Assembly (NCBI GenBank): GCA_907163375.1
Contig: CAJQUW010016186.1
Coordinates: 124,001-188,000, forward strand
Source of the DNA: Prostheceraeus crozeri
Lineage: Eukaryota; Platyhelminthes; Polycladida; Euryleptidae
DNA length: 64,000 nt
Direction: 5' to 3'
Of the stretch, positions 1-10,489 are shown in pieces (positions within the stretch are counted from its first letter, which is position 1; each line of letters opens with the position of its first letter). The notes below the pieces were generated by a model. The model worked only from the letters and a program-made list of their open reading frames with translations. It had not been told where the DNA came from and did no database searches. The position numbers and the translations under genes were made by a program.

Positions 1-168
1 ATTGAGAAAACGTGTTTTGCAGTTTAGTAAGTTGCTAGTTTTTTTAATGCTACTTTTTCATTTATTGACATATCAGGCTGATATTGCACATGTAGATACC
101 TTGATATATGACTGACATCTACCAAAACTTAGAGCATGCAAAAGTCATAGCAAGTGATCAATAATTAT

Positions 169-1313
169 CAGAGGTGGGCGCGATTCGGGAAAATGAAGTT
201 CCGAATAGCGATTATCCGATTAGCCAGATCGGAGTTCCGAATCCGATTATCCGATTCAAATTTTGAAAGTGAAGTTCCGATTCGCGATTATCCGATTATC
301 CGAATTCGATTATGAGATTAAATGGATTTCAATTCATATCTTTGCACTCCTAATGGAAATTTATGCCATCAATACACAACCTTGAACTAGAGATGACATA
401 AAAATATTGTAAAAAATTATCAAATGTTGCATTTGCCTAGAGGACAAAATTTCCTGTCTAATTGCCTTACATGCTATCTAACATTCAATGTACATGTACG
501 CTTCCACAATTATACAAATACAAAGCACCCAAATTCTATTGAATATCTCCAGGTTTACAGTAACAATTTCATGTGCATGCATGCACCCAATACATGAAAG
601 GCCACATCTCTTAACAAATGGAGGTTGCCCTTCATAAACACTAAGGCCTCAAAACTTGCGGCAGTGAGTGCCGCCCTTTTTGGCCTCAAAATATCCAAGC
701 CAAAGCTGAAAATGCGCTCAATGGAGCCTGAGCTCGGAAGGGATGTGTTATATTTTAAAAATAGTCTCTTCCAAGAGTCCCGAAACTTATGTGGGAAGTG
801 GTCTCCCGAAAGTTGTGGATTCCCTCTCACAGCCTTCTTCGACCAACAGTCACACTCCATGGCCATCACCACCTCTTCACTTTCTGATTCCCCCTCATTT
901 TCAGCCGATAGCAGATAGTCAGTGCTGGTGGGTGCTGATTCAATATCCTCTTGTAGATCAGAGGACACGTGACTCCCATCTCCAGGTTGAGTGTAGGCCG
1001 CTAGCTCCTGGATGAGGGTCTCTCTGACACTGCTCCACAATGCTTCTCCGTTGTCTTCGCTTGATTGCCTCCGACATATGGCTTTGACTGTCACGATCAT
1101 CCTGTCTGCGCTCGAGGTTGAAGGAGACAATTCATTTACAGCACGATTCCAACCAGCCGAATCGCGAATCGCTTTAAAATAAAATCAGTCCAATTCGATT
1201 ATCCGAACCGATTTTTCGACAAACTTCCGATTCGATTATCCGATTCGAAAATGAAGTTCCGAATGTTCGGATAATCGGAATTTTTAGTCCGATTATCCGA
1301 TTGCCCACCTCTG
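169..1313 (-). mobile_element. hAT element, internally deleted (non-autonomous)
   Basis: The ends are inverted repeats reading CAGAGGTGGGC inward at both sides. They are flanked by a perfect 8-bp target duplication, ATAATTAT, at 161-168 and 1314-1321, which is diagnostic of the hAT superfamily. Both subterminal regions carry many copies of CCGATTATCCGATTC-like words and a shared GAAAATGAAGTTCCGAAT. Only the C-terminal end of a transposase is left inside on the minus strand, so the element depends on a relative elsewhere. The perfect duplication argues for a fairly recent insertion. Confidence 0.92.
555..1130 (-). pseudogene. hAT transposase C-terminal remnant (hATC dimerisation domain)
   Basis: The 191-residue frame ends with an hATC-type block: SSGSIERIFSFG, then LRPKRAALTA and EALVFMKGN, the usual SxxSERxFS...L...E.LVFLKGN pattern of hAT transposases. 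The N-terminal BED finger and the catalytic core with its first two acidic residues are absent. Intact hAT transposases are usually 600-700 residues, so this is about a quarter of one. It lies wholly inside the 169-1313 element. The upstream half of this frame (acidic, serine-rich) is not recognisable and could be intron or linker. Confidence 0.8.
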
Positions 1314-1985
1314 ATAATTATTGATTTTTTAAAATACGAGGTTTTGTGAAAAAATAAATCTGTAAGAGCACTGAGATACGAGGCACAACATAACACTTCG
1401 TACATTGATCAAATTGTCTCTGTGTCAGTATACTTGCTGAAACTGTCAACCTGAAGCTATGTTCTGGACAATACCTCGCCTATAATCGATAATTATTGAT
1501 TTCTGAGATACGAGGTTTTGTGGAAAAAATGCTAGTAGATCGTTCAGATAAGTGATGTTATGTATGATGATTATGAAGTTAATTTCAAAAGGCATTTCAG
1601 ATTAAAGCGGTAGCACTAAGTTACTGACATTGTCAACCGTGTCTATTGTGATGAACGCCAATAAAATCGACAGAATTATTGAGATACGAGGTTTTGTGAT
1701 AAAAATGTTGTAAAATTTACAATTTACGTGTGTTATATAGAGTAATTTCTGAATCATACTGCAGAATAACTTGTTAGATTAAGGTACATGACTACATGTA
1801 AATAGATCCATCAACTGAATTTCTAATGAAATCCCATAAAATCCTGCCTATAGGGCCAACGAATTGTCAAACGTATGAAGCAAAAACTAATACTTGTTCA
1901 AGAATGCAGTTTCCACTATTATACTGCACCATCATGCGATTTTGGAAAAAGTGGTGATTAGGATGTTCCAGTGAATGTTCACATC

Positions 1986-2363
1986 TTAGTCTTTGTGTAG
2001 AAGTGAGCGGTAGAAGCTAGCTGCTTCCTCTTCTCTGATCACTGCATTTGAGCCACTTGCCAAAAAGCAGAGATCTTTGAATTTCTCTGATGACAATGGT
2101 ATGCCACTGGTGTAAGCCCTTGGAGGAGGTTGCCATGAAGATCGGTTGTTTCTTGTCAAATGCAGCTCCTTTAGCTCGATATCCTGATGACTGACTTTGT
2201 ACATTATCCTGAATGGATTGCTTTTCTCGACGCGGATGAACTTGATCTTCGACCATTCAATCACACCATTCAATTTCAATTTCTTTGAGAGTTCCTTGAA
2301 GTCCAGAATATCCTCGGTGTGGAGGCGTGTGACATTGTATGTTGGGTAAGTTTGTTTACCCAA
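1986..2363 (-). CDS. Orphan domain resembling the C-terminus of transposon-linked invertebrate proteins
   Basis: The 125-residue frame looks like real coding sequence. It has a basic/aromatic block (WSKIKFIRVEK, then FRIMYKVSH), followed by a linker and a second block (IPLSSEKFKDL... then EEAASFYRSL). This two-block layout resembles the C-terminal region of many uncharacterised cnidarian and other invertebrate proteins that travel with transposable elements, where the end reads roughly as KKKDLLxL...IPxxHxxFYxxL. That comparison is from memory, so function is not assigned. No partner exons are recognised nearby. It may be the last exon of a degraded transposon gene. Confidence 0.4.
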   Translation of the reverse strand: MGKQTYPTYNVTRLHTEDILDFKELSKKLKLNGVIEWSKIKFIRVEKSNPFRIMYKVSHQDIELKELHLTRNNRSSWQPPPRAYTSGIPLSSEKFKDLCFLASGSNAVIREEEAASFYRSLLHKD

Positions 2364-2439
2364 GATTTAAGTTTTTTTTGTTGCTTTTATAGAATAGCTT
2401 GCTCGTCTATCCGAGCGTGTACCCGTGCATGCATAGCTT

Positions 2440-2603
2440 ACTTTCAAATCCACGAAGGCTTGCAATAAAGCAGCGGCAATGCAGTCCACGACGCGTCGAC
2501 ACGATTCGAAATACAGTTGGCAGTCCACTTTCAAATCCACAAAGGTTGCTTGCAATAAAGCAGCAGTAATGTAGGCTATTCTTCCACGACGCGTCGACAG
2601 TTG
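2440..2603. repeat. Imperfect tandem duplication, about 88-bp period
   Basis: CTTTCAAATCCACRAAGG, then CTTGCAATAAAGCAGC and CCACGACGCGTCGACA occur twice in the same order (from 2440 and from 2529), with a few substitutions and a short insertion in the second copy. No coding potential is seen. Confidence 0.75.
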
Positions 2604-2989
2604 GATCTGACGCTTCTTTCCCCTATTCTTTCTTCACTGATACTTTTGTGCTATTCATTGGTCGAATAAGCGAGATCACGTGATCAAAACAGTGCAGCAG
2701 CAACGCAGTATGAAGCGAAATACTTCCCTAAACCTCTTGACATCTTCAGGCTAACATACCGGCAAAAAATCCGATTTCCGATGGTGAGAATATGAGATAC
2801 GAGGTTTTGTGAAAAAAATATCAGTTGAAATCTGAGATACGAGAATTCTAAGAACTGCTCTTGAGTGGAGACGAGTTTGAATATCAACCTAATATTGATG
2901 TCAGAAGATATCGGACTCATCTAGGTATTCGATGAGTGCAATATCTCAATTTGCCCAAAAATCGGGTTACGAGGTTTTGTGAAACGAGC

Positions 2990-3480
2990 GACGATATAAT
3001 ATTTTTTCTATATCATTCGACTACATTGATTACGAACCCGCAGTCAGAACTTTTAAAATATAATTTCTTTCTTCAGAATTTTACATGTTCATGTGATCGC
3101 TTTTTAGAAAATTATATGCACAATATATGGGTCATTAATGAGTCTTCATAAAATCATATTTGCGATACATATTCCTACTCAGTAGCATGTAATACTCTGT
3201 ATGTTAGGATCGTTAATGAAAATATCGAAAATTTTGAAATGCTGAACAATTCAGATGATTATCTTAATTTTCAAAGAAATCAACAAAACTTTAATAGCAG
3301 CAAGTCCCACGGGCATAATATGGTTATAGAAATCACCAAAATATAGTAAACAGAAATTCGATGAAAAAAATTCTGTCGTCTAGATGTAAATTGATAATCT
3401 CTGAATATTTTGATTTTTAGAAATATAAATAAGATAAATAGATGTTTCACTATCTGAAACTTTCGCTTAAGTTAGTTAGC
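2990..3480. other. AT-rich stretch with no recognisable feature
   Basis: No plausible ORF, repeat family or RNA gene is visible here. Confidence 0.6.
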
Positions 3481-3497
3481 TATAATAGCAGATTTCA

Positions 3498-3950
3498 TTA
3501 AATCCTACCTTTTATCCAAGTTTTTGCTGAGTCACTTATAATGGAGCGGTCGTCGCCGGGCTCCAATCGCTTGCTGGTAGCCCGCATCTCCGCCATTTGT
3601 GCCCTGGTAAATGCTATGTCGAGCATGTGTCCAACTCGCTTCGTCCACTTTTGGCACGAGGAGATCAGGAGTTCCTGTGCCGGAGTAAGCGTCGGGACTT
3701 CTCCTACATATCGTAAGGCGTGTTGCAAAGAGGGTTGTGAAGCTGGTTGTAGAGTGGATTGTGGAGCGAGTTGCAAAGCAGGTGGCGAATGCTGGGGAGA
3801 TGACGATTGTGCTAGAGAGGAGGGGAGGTGGTAGAGACAGTTGCAAAGCTGGTTGCAGGGTGAGTTGTGAGGCTGGTTGCAAATGCTGGGGAGATGATTG
3901 AGAGGGTTGCAGGGTAGGTCGTGGCCGCGGTTGCGTGTCAGGTTGCGGAT
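3498..3950 (-). repeat. GGTTGYRRRGYKGGTTG-type degenerate minisatellite, with an adjoining open frame
   Basis: From about 3715 to 3950 the plus strand is a degenerate array of 10-12-bp words such as GGTTGCAAAGCTGGTTGC. A larger duplication, GCTGGGGAGATGA, occurs at 3792 and 3888. On the minus strand the array encodes low-complexity QPASQLTLQPA-like residues. They run into a 92-residue frame (3498-3776) with a helical, charged C-terminus. That tail might be a real exon, but I recognise no family, so only the repeat is called. Confidence 0.6.
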
Positions 3951-3997
3951 CGGATAGTGGGGACTGCTTAGTCGAACTTTTGCTGGATAGAAACAGC

Positions 3998-4222
3998 TGC
4001 TCTTGAAACAGTTATACGCGCAAAATTACAGGAGAATGCTCTTGAAAATAGTTATACGCGCAATTTACAAGAGTAATTGCTCATGATATTATTTCAGATT
4101 TAGAAAAATGCGCGTCTAATTCCTTTATAGGCGCAATTGCTCATGAAATTATATCAGATTTAGAAAAATGCGCGTCTAATTCCTTTATAGGCGCAATTGC
4201 TCGTGAAATTATATCAGATTTA
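3998..4222. repeat. Tandem repeats: two 40-bp-type units followed by a 60-bp unit in about 2.4 copies
   Basis: The 60-bp unit starting near GCGCAATTGCTC and containing TTAGAAAAATGCGCGTCTAA repeats with exact 60-bp spacing (from 4071, 4131 and 4191). The stretch just before it has two copies of GCTCTTGAAA...AGTTATACGCGCAA. All units share the words GCTC(A/T)TGAAA and CGCGCAA, so the two arrays probably have one origin. Confidence 0.85.
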
Positions 4223-4479
4223 ACCTCCTCAGTCCCAATGTTGTTTAAATTAACCAATATACATTTTGTGTGTGCAATTGCTTTTTTCTAATGTTGATAA
4301 AGAGGTCTAAATGATGTTCTATTTATAGATGTAATTTGATAACATAGATATATAGTGTCCATTATAATGTACATATGGACTGAACAGGTATGTAGCTAAA
4401 TAGCCTATCATTTAATTTTTTTGTGGTACACACTGCATGATGATCCAACACATGAAATATTATATGAAAAGCAATTGAA

Positions 4480-4685
4480 TATTCCAAAAAGCACTTTTAT
4501 TCAGTATGAAATTCTTTGAAGCAGCCAGAGTTGGGTTTGATGGATAAAACTAATCACAAATAGTATAATGATGTCTATTTCAAGTATGTGTTCTTTCTAG
4601 CAATATAATTTCCGTACTTTCGATTTCAAAATGTACTTTTACTCCGCATGAAATTCTCTGAAGCAGTTAGAGTTGGGTAGCTAAC
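4480..4685. repeat. Imperfect 50-bp duplication
   Basis: A block containing ATGAAATTCTTTGAAGCAGC and then AGAGTTGGGT (about 4490-4535) recurs with substitutions at about 4630-4680, just outside the MITE at 4701. Confidence 0.65.
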
Positions 4686-4700
4686 TGCCAGGAGTAGTAG

Positions 4701-5185
4701 CAGTGTTGCGATTCGCGCGTGTTTGCACGCGCGCGCGTTTTTTTGACAATTTGCGCGTGTAAGCGTGTTTTTTCCATTTTTATCCATTTTGCGCGTTTTT
4801 TTAAGTTTTCGACTTCTATTTTTAATTTTTGATAATAGAAAACTTTGGTTCTAAAATATCAAAATTTCAAATTACATGCAGTTTCTAGATAAGCCACATA
4901 GCCTATCAAAGATCATTTAGGTTCATTAACATCTCACTCAATGGATAGCCTATAGGCCCACTGCTCGTATGCATCTACCACTTAAGGCACGTGTGTATTT
5001 GACTTGTCCTGAAAAATACCAAAGCTCTTACTATCTGATCTGCAAATTTAAGCTTTGTAAAAATTCGTTTCATCAAATATTGGCGATCATAGTTGCCATT
5101 TTGGCTTATTTGTAAGGAAATACATGTGCGCGTGTTTTTCGACCTTGCGCGTTTTTTTTACCCTACGCCAAGAATCGCAACACTG
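4701..5185. mobile_element. hAT-type MITE, 485 bp
   Basis: The terminal inverted repeats read CAGTGTTGCGATTC from both ends. The flanks are AGTAGTAG (4693-4700) and AGTGGTAG (5186-5193), an 8-bp duplication with one substitution. Both subterminal zones are packed with GCGCGT(G)TTTTT words, which are common transposase-binding subterminal repeats in hAT elements. No coding sequence lies inside. Confidence 0.88.
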
Positions 5186-5798
5186 AGTGGTAGGAGGCTC
5201 CAGCTCATCTTCAGAAGATGACGAGTCTGTAGATTCATCCGATATAGAATTATCCATATCCTCTTCTAAGTCCGACACATCTTCACCCGAGAGATCAGAT
5301 ATATGGGAGGTCTCCAATAATGCCAGCGTTCGCTCTGAAAAAATGCAAATAACAATTATAATCCGATCAGCAGCAAATCTGTGTACATGCACATGTAATC
5401 TTAGGGTGCAATACAGATTGTAATAAAGTATCAGGGTATAATATCAAATGAAAATCTGTCACTACCGTAGACCAATACTACCTCCATAACGTTCTATGTC
5501 CATTACGTCATAGTAGCAATGATGAGGTTATCATATAGACATAATCGTGTTCGAACTGAGCGTAGAATCTATTCTACGCTCAGTCCAAGTGTACATTATA
5601 ATGGACATGAATAAAAACGCCGTTTTTATCGATTACAACGACATTATAAAAACATCTGTTTTCAGAACTAGGTTACAGGTGATCTCAACAAAACAATTGT
5701 ACTAAAAATTCTCCAGGAATACTCTTGTTGGTTTGTCAAAAAACATTCATCTAACACTTACCGGCAATTCTCGTACTTCGTTGTCTTGTTGCATCCAT
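5186..5798 (-). pseudogene. Acidic two-exon coding fragment split from its 3' part by a MITE
   Basis: On the minus strand an ATG at 5798 opens a short exon (5762-5798, MDATRQRSTRIA) ending in a clean donor (G|GTAAGT). A T-rich acceptor ending in CAG at 5335 opens a second exon that continues in frame into a strongly acidic, serine-rich segment (HISDLSGEDVSDLEEDMD... then DSSSSEDELEPP) up to the MITE target site at 5186. Removing the MITE and one target copy gives only a few more residues before a stop. Acidic, Ser-rich N-termini like this are typical of piggyBac-type transposases, but no catalytic part is visible, so identity is uncertain. Confidence 0.45.
5555..5584. repeat. Near-perfect 30-bp palindrome
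   Basis: Two 14-bp arms (ACTGAGCGTAGAAT and its reverse complement) are separated by 2 bp. Immediately right, GTACATTATAATGGAC (5592-5607) is the inverse of a word at 4358-4374. No element boundary could be confirmed. Confidence 0.7.
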
Positions 5799-6270
5799 CA
5801 ACAGCACTATGACTGAATCATGGACACCTAGATTGTATTATATAGAGTAGTGGACGCGACACGCAAAAATTGTGTCTACAAGATGAGGCCCAGACTTACT
5901 TGGTCTAAGATGAGCCTAATTTAGTCAAACTGATACATGGCACAGATGAATCTTCCAGAGCTATAGCTTGTCCTTATCTTTTTCATATGAAGTACGCGGA
6001 CCACGACATGCTTAGTAGGCGTATCTACAATCTACCAATTTAGATAAGAAATGATTATGCAAATTGATTTGAAGTCTTGAAATACCACATTTCATCATAT
6101 AACACATGTAAAATAATTTTGCAGTCCTTACTCAGACAAGTAGTTAAATATCCAAGCTCAACTTTAGAATTTACAACTACAAAATAGTACGAAATATGCT
6201 GATGCCATATATGGGTCGGTTTTAATATTTAGATTGAAACATCAATTTTGCTGCAACAGTGAAGTTTATC
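5610..6270. other. Intergenic stretch, nothing recognised
   Basis: Apart from the short first exon at 5762-5798, the sequence is AT-rich and has no ORF or repeat that I can name. Confidence 0.6.
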
Positions 6271-6275
6271 ATTAC

Positions 6276-6530
6276 TGTTATGTTTTGTAGGGCTTTAGAA
6301 GTGAAAACACGTAGAGCATTGAAATATGTAATTAACAAGAGCAATCACAACGTACAGCATGTCATGAAGCACAAGATGGTTGTCCTAGCCTTCATCTCGG
6401 CTCACGAATGTCCCGGAAGTCACGTACCACTTGCTTTGAACGTGAGTGGCTGGCAAGGATGACTGAATCAGCCAATCGTGTTCAAGCAAGCAGATAGCAT
6501 CACTAACAGCGTTCACGTCACTATGTAACA
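6276..6530 (-). repeat. 3' LTR of the Gypsy copy (by element orientation)
   Basis: It is 255 bp and nearly identical to 10489-10743. The outer flank carries ATTAC. Confidence 0.93.
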
Positions 6531-6689
6531 TCCCCCTCGTATGAAAAAGATTACAAATACATTCCCATAACAAAAATTACTTTTCACTCAAAAATCAGAC
6601 ACATGTACGCAATTGAGCACTGAAACCGCATAAAACAGTATAAGCGAATTTGGCTGAAAACCGAGAGAATTAATGTATTAAGTCGTAAG

Positions 6690-9600
6690 AATTACTCGTT
6701 GATGTAGCGACTAGGTGGATGAATTCTCCGCGACGGATACCTTTTCGGAGTAGGCTGCTCATGAAAAGGACAAGATACTGGATTTGAATTTCTCGGTCTG
6801 AACTTTGACATTTTCGATACGTGCCATTTTTTGTTGTCGGTCATCAAGTATGTATGTTCACTCAATTTCTTCCGAACAGTGCGTGTTGAAGTTCCCGAGG
6901 GTGTTTTCACTTTAACGGTTTCTTTTGGAACATAGTTTGGATGAATGTACTTCCCTTGATCATTCTTTCGTAAACAGGTGTCTCGCTTTTCTTTCTCAAG
7001 CTTGGTGAATGGATTGTGAGTCCAACGCATCTCCCTCCCATGAAGTCGAAGAGAAGGACTTTGTCTAGTTTCAGAATGCGGCGTCGAACGATAAGAAGCA
7101 AGAAAGTTGAGGATGTAAGACGTACGGTTGACTCCGTAAGACACAGAGATTTCAAGCTGATGCTTTAATGTTCGATGCCATCTTTCAATTAGACCGTTTG
7201 AACGAGCATGATATACCGGTGTAAGTTGGTGTTCAATGTCATTTGAGCGTAGAAAATTCACAAATTCTTCCGATATAAATTGCGGTCCGTTGTCAGAAAC
7301 AATCCTGGTAGGCAATCCTTCTTGAGCAAATAGCGATTTCAGAATCCGAATAACCATTGTTGATGTAATATTGTTTGTGAAGTAAATGTAGGGGAATCTC
7401 GAATAGTAATCCATGACCGTGATAATGTATTTTGAATCGGATGGAGCATCATACATAGGTCCAACAATGTCCATGCCTAATGTATGCTATGACTCTTGTG
7501 AATAATCCAACGCAGTGGGAGTCGACTTGTAGAACTTTGTCGTTTTATCCGACTGATTGCAGGTATCGCATTTCATGACGTAGACTTTTATTTGAGAATA
7601 AATGGAGGGCCACCAATAGTTCATGGTAAGTTGGTCGTAAGTACGGTTTATGCCTTGATGGGATTCGTGTGCCAGTTGAATGACAGATTCCCGTAAACAT
7701 GATGGCAAAATCAACTGATTAGCTCCTCGCACCAAAATATTCTCAATAAAACTCAGTTCCTGCTTAATTGATTGAAAAGGCGAAACTACTTTGCGTTCCT
7801 CTGGAGTAAGCAACTGTCCCGCAAGCCACTTCTTGATAGTGGATATTTCGGAGTCTGCAGCAGATTGTGTTTCAATTTCCCTTCGTGCTATTGTAGCCTC
7901 ACTAATAATTGAATTGACTGTCATCTCACATGTCGTTTTGGAATCTGACTCTTGGCAGCTCAATTCTGTGCTTGGAATGCTGGCTCTGCTGAGAAAATCT
8001 GCTATATGATTTTCCTTTCCTGCTCGATATTCAATTTTAAATGTGTATGGGAGCATTTGAACCACATGCCTACTAACTCGTAGGTTTACCTGAAGAGTAT
8101 CACGAGATGTATAAATTGAAACCAGAGGCCGATGATCTGTCAAAATACTGAACTGTCGTCCCCAAAGAAAGATTTTCCAGCGCCCATGAAATTGCCAACG
8201 ACTCTTTCTCCAAAGTAGAATAAGACTTCTCGGCATTTGTCAAAGTACGCGAAGCAAAAGCAATGATGACAGGATTATTTGCGTGATCTCTTTGTATAAG
8301 AACTGCACCCAATCCGGTGTTAGAACCGTCAGTTTGAATTTCAGTAGGTCGGGTAACATCAAATATTGCCAATGTAGTCGTATCCGCAATAACATCTTTG
8401 ATTTTCTTGAATGCTTCCTTTTCTGCATCATCCCATTGCCAAGTAACATCTTTGCGTGTCAACCTCAGCAACGGTTCAATAGTCGAAGAGAAATGTGCGC
8501 AGAATTTCGAGTAATATCCGGCCATACCAAGAAACGATTTCACCTCTTTAGGCGAAGAAGGTGCTGGTGCATGTATAATATCATGAACTTTGTCAGGATC
8601 TGGTTTTACACCATCCTTAGAAATCAAATGTCCCATGAATCGAATTTCTCGCTTCCGAATAGCAGACTTCTTCTCATTAATTGAGAATCCACTTTCCTCA
8701 ATTCTTTTCAATACTTCCTGCAATAGGTCATCATGTTCCTGTACACTACTTCCTCCAACAATAATATCATCCATGTAAACCTGCACGCCAATAAGTCCTT
8801 CGAGAATTGTTCCCATCAACTTTTGGCAGCACGATGGAGCACTTGCTAACCCCATCGGTACTCTTTTGAATTGAAAAAGCCCATCATGTGTGATGAAAGC
8901 TGTAAGTGACCTGCAGCGAGGGTGAAGGGGTAGTTGCAAAAATGCTTGCTTTAAATCCACAACTGAGAAAACGTCGCAACCACGAAGTTTAAGAAATACC
9001 TCTTCTGTATGTGGTAATGGATATTTGTCAGTGACGATTGACTTGTTGAGATCCCGAAGATCTAGACACAATCGTACATTTCCATCTGATTTCTGAACAC
9101 AAACAATGTTGGATACCATTGACTTTCATCGATCGCTCAATTATGTCATCACGAACTAGTCTTTGCAATTCATCGGAAATTTTGCCTCTCAAAGACAAAG
9201 GAACTCTGCGTAATTTCTGAACTGTCGGTACAACGTCTGGCTTGAGCTTGATTTCATGAGAAAATCGGTTGGCGCATCCTATGGTATTAACCGCACCGGG
9301 AGACATCCACAATCTGTATAATTGAAGCGATTCGAAAACGCCTCGGTTTATAAGAGCTGGCCTATCACTATAACTATCAACATGTATTCTCTCGGTAGAA
9401 ACACAGTTGTCATGACACATGGTAGCATGAAAATACCCGCAGAGGGAAAGTGCTCTTTTTGAATAATCTGTGTACACAGTATCATCCTTCATCAACTGAA
9501 CATGTGGAAAATGCTTCTTGTACATGAAAAAAGGAATGACATTTATGACACTGCCTGTATCAATTCCGAAAGACACGATACACGATTCTTGCATGCTACT

Positions 9601-9750
9601 ATTATTCGACTTCTTAGTAATGCATTCAATATCAACATTTTTTAGTCTGGAATTACAAGACGAATTCATCAGAATAAAATTCACGCCATCTTGAAAATTG
9701 GACTTGCTGGGCGCATCACATCTACCTGGAGCAAAACAAACATGCAAAAT
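6690..9750 (-). pseudogene. pol: Gypsy pol (protease, RT, RNase H, integrase)
   Basis: The domains in order on the minus strand are an aspartic protease (GIDTGSVINVIP), a reverse transcriptase (LCLDLRDLNKSI, VVDLKQAFLQLPL, YMDDIIVGG), RNase H (TDGSNTGLGAVL) and integrase. The integrase has an HHCC-type zinc region (HESHQGIN...CDTCNQ) and a DDE core (MDIVGPM, VSDNGPQF). This is the catalytic set for reverse transcription and integration. The set is Gypsy-typical and complete by domain, but broken into several frames. Confidence 0.88.
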
Positions 9751-10489
9751 GTCCTATGCGTCCACACTTCTTGCAGGTTTTCCCAATAGCTTTGCAGCCA
9801 TTGTGACCCGCTTTGACTCCTGCTAAATTACATCGAAAACAGTGAGTAGGAACAGGTTTAGGATCACTCCTATGAAAATGTGTCCTACCTCTAGGCTTTG
9901 ATTGAACAGAATGAACAGCATGTAAGTCAGACTGCAAGGAGTCAGTTTGCTTGACACTTCCACGTAACTCACCCTGAACTGTCTCGATCTTGAGCGCCAT
10001 TTCCAACGCAGATACCTTGGATTTCGGTTGTTCGATAATTAATTTCTCTTTCACTGCATCCTTTGAATCCAAAATTAGCTTATCACAAATAAGATCATCT
10101 GTAAGAGGTCCGTAGTCACACTTCGCCGCAAGCGCAGATACTTCAGAGAAGAATTCCATGACAGTTTCATGTTCAAGCTGCACACGATTATTGAACTTTT
10201 GCCTTGCCAGCGTATAGGATACTGAAGATGGAAACAGTTTTCGCAGAAGATCAAATATTTCGTCAACCTTTGTAAATGTAGATGACGCTGCTGTGAGAAT
10301 TTTGCGACATGCTGGTCCCACGATGTTCAATACGATGGCGATTTTCCTGTTCTCTGTAAATTTGTCACTTCCAATTGCCGTAAGGTAAAGCACAAGTTCA
10401 TCAATGTAAAATTCAGTGCTGTCGTAGATCGGTGGAGAATTCGATGAAGTCAGAAATGCAGGCGGTATCTTCATGCCCTGGGTCGCCAT
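9722..10489 (-). pseudogene. gag: Gypsy gag with zinc knuckles
   Basis: The Gag-type polyprotein region runs about 255 residues. It begins at the LTR junction, where the last base of the LTR plus the first bases of the primer-binding site make the ATG. The C-terminal part has two Cys/His clusters (CFRCNLAGVKAGHNGC and CKKCGRIGHFAC), typical of nucleocapsid. It would assemble the particle that carries element RNA. It belongs to the 6276-10743 fossil. Confidence 0.85.

Larger units (their letters stand above)
1331..2985 (+). repeat. Dispersed TGAGATACGAGGTTTTGTG motif family
   Basis: A 19-bp word, TGAGATACGAGGTTTTGTG, usually followed by an A-rich run, recurs in the same orientation at about 1331-1354, 1503-1530, 1680-1706, 2792-2820 and 2964-2985. 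Shorter pieces (TGAGATACGAG) occur at 1372 and 2833. Two copies share an extended 5' part, ATAATTATTGATTT (1314 and 1486). Spacing is irregular (about 170, 180, 1100 and 170 bp), so it is not a simple tandem satellite. The hAT at 169-1313 duplicated its target inside one of the long units. Confidence 0.75.

Noticed and set aside
6259-6462. 67-residue plus-strand frame, repeated at 10493-10675
   Set aside because: It lies inside the two LTRs of the Gypsy copy, so it is duplicated because the LTR is, not because it is a gene.
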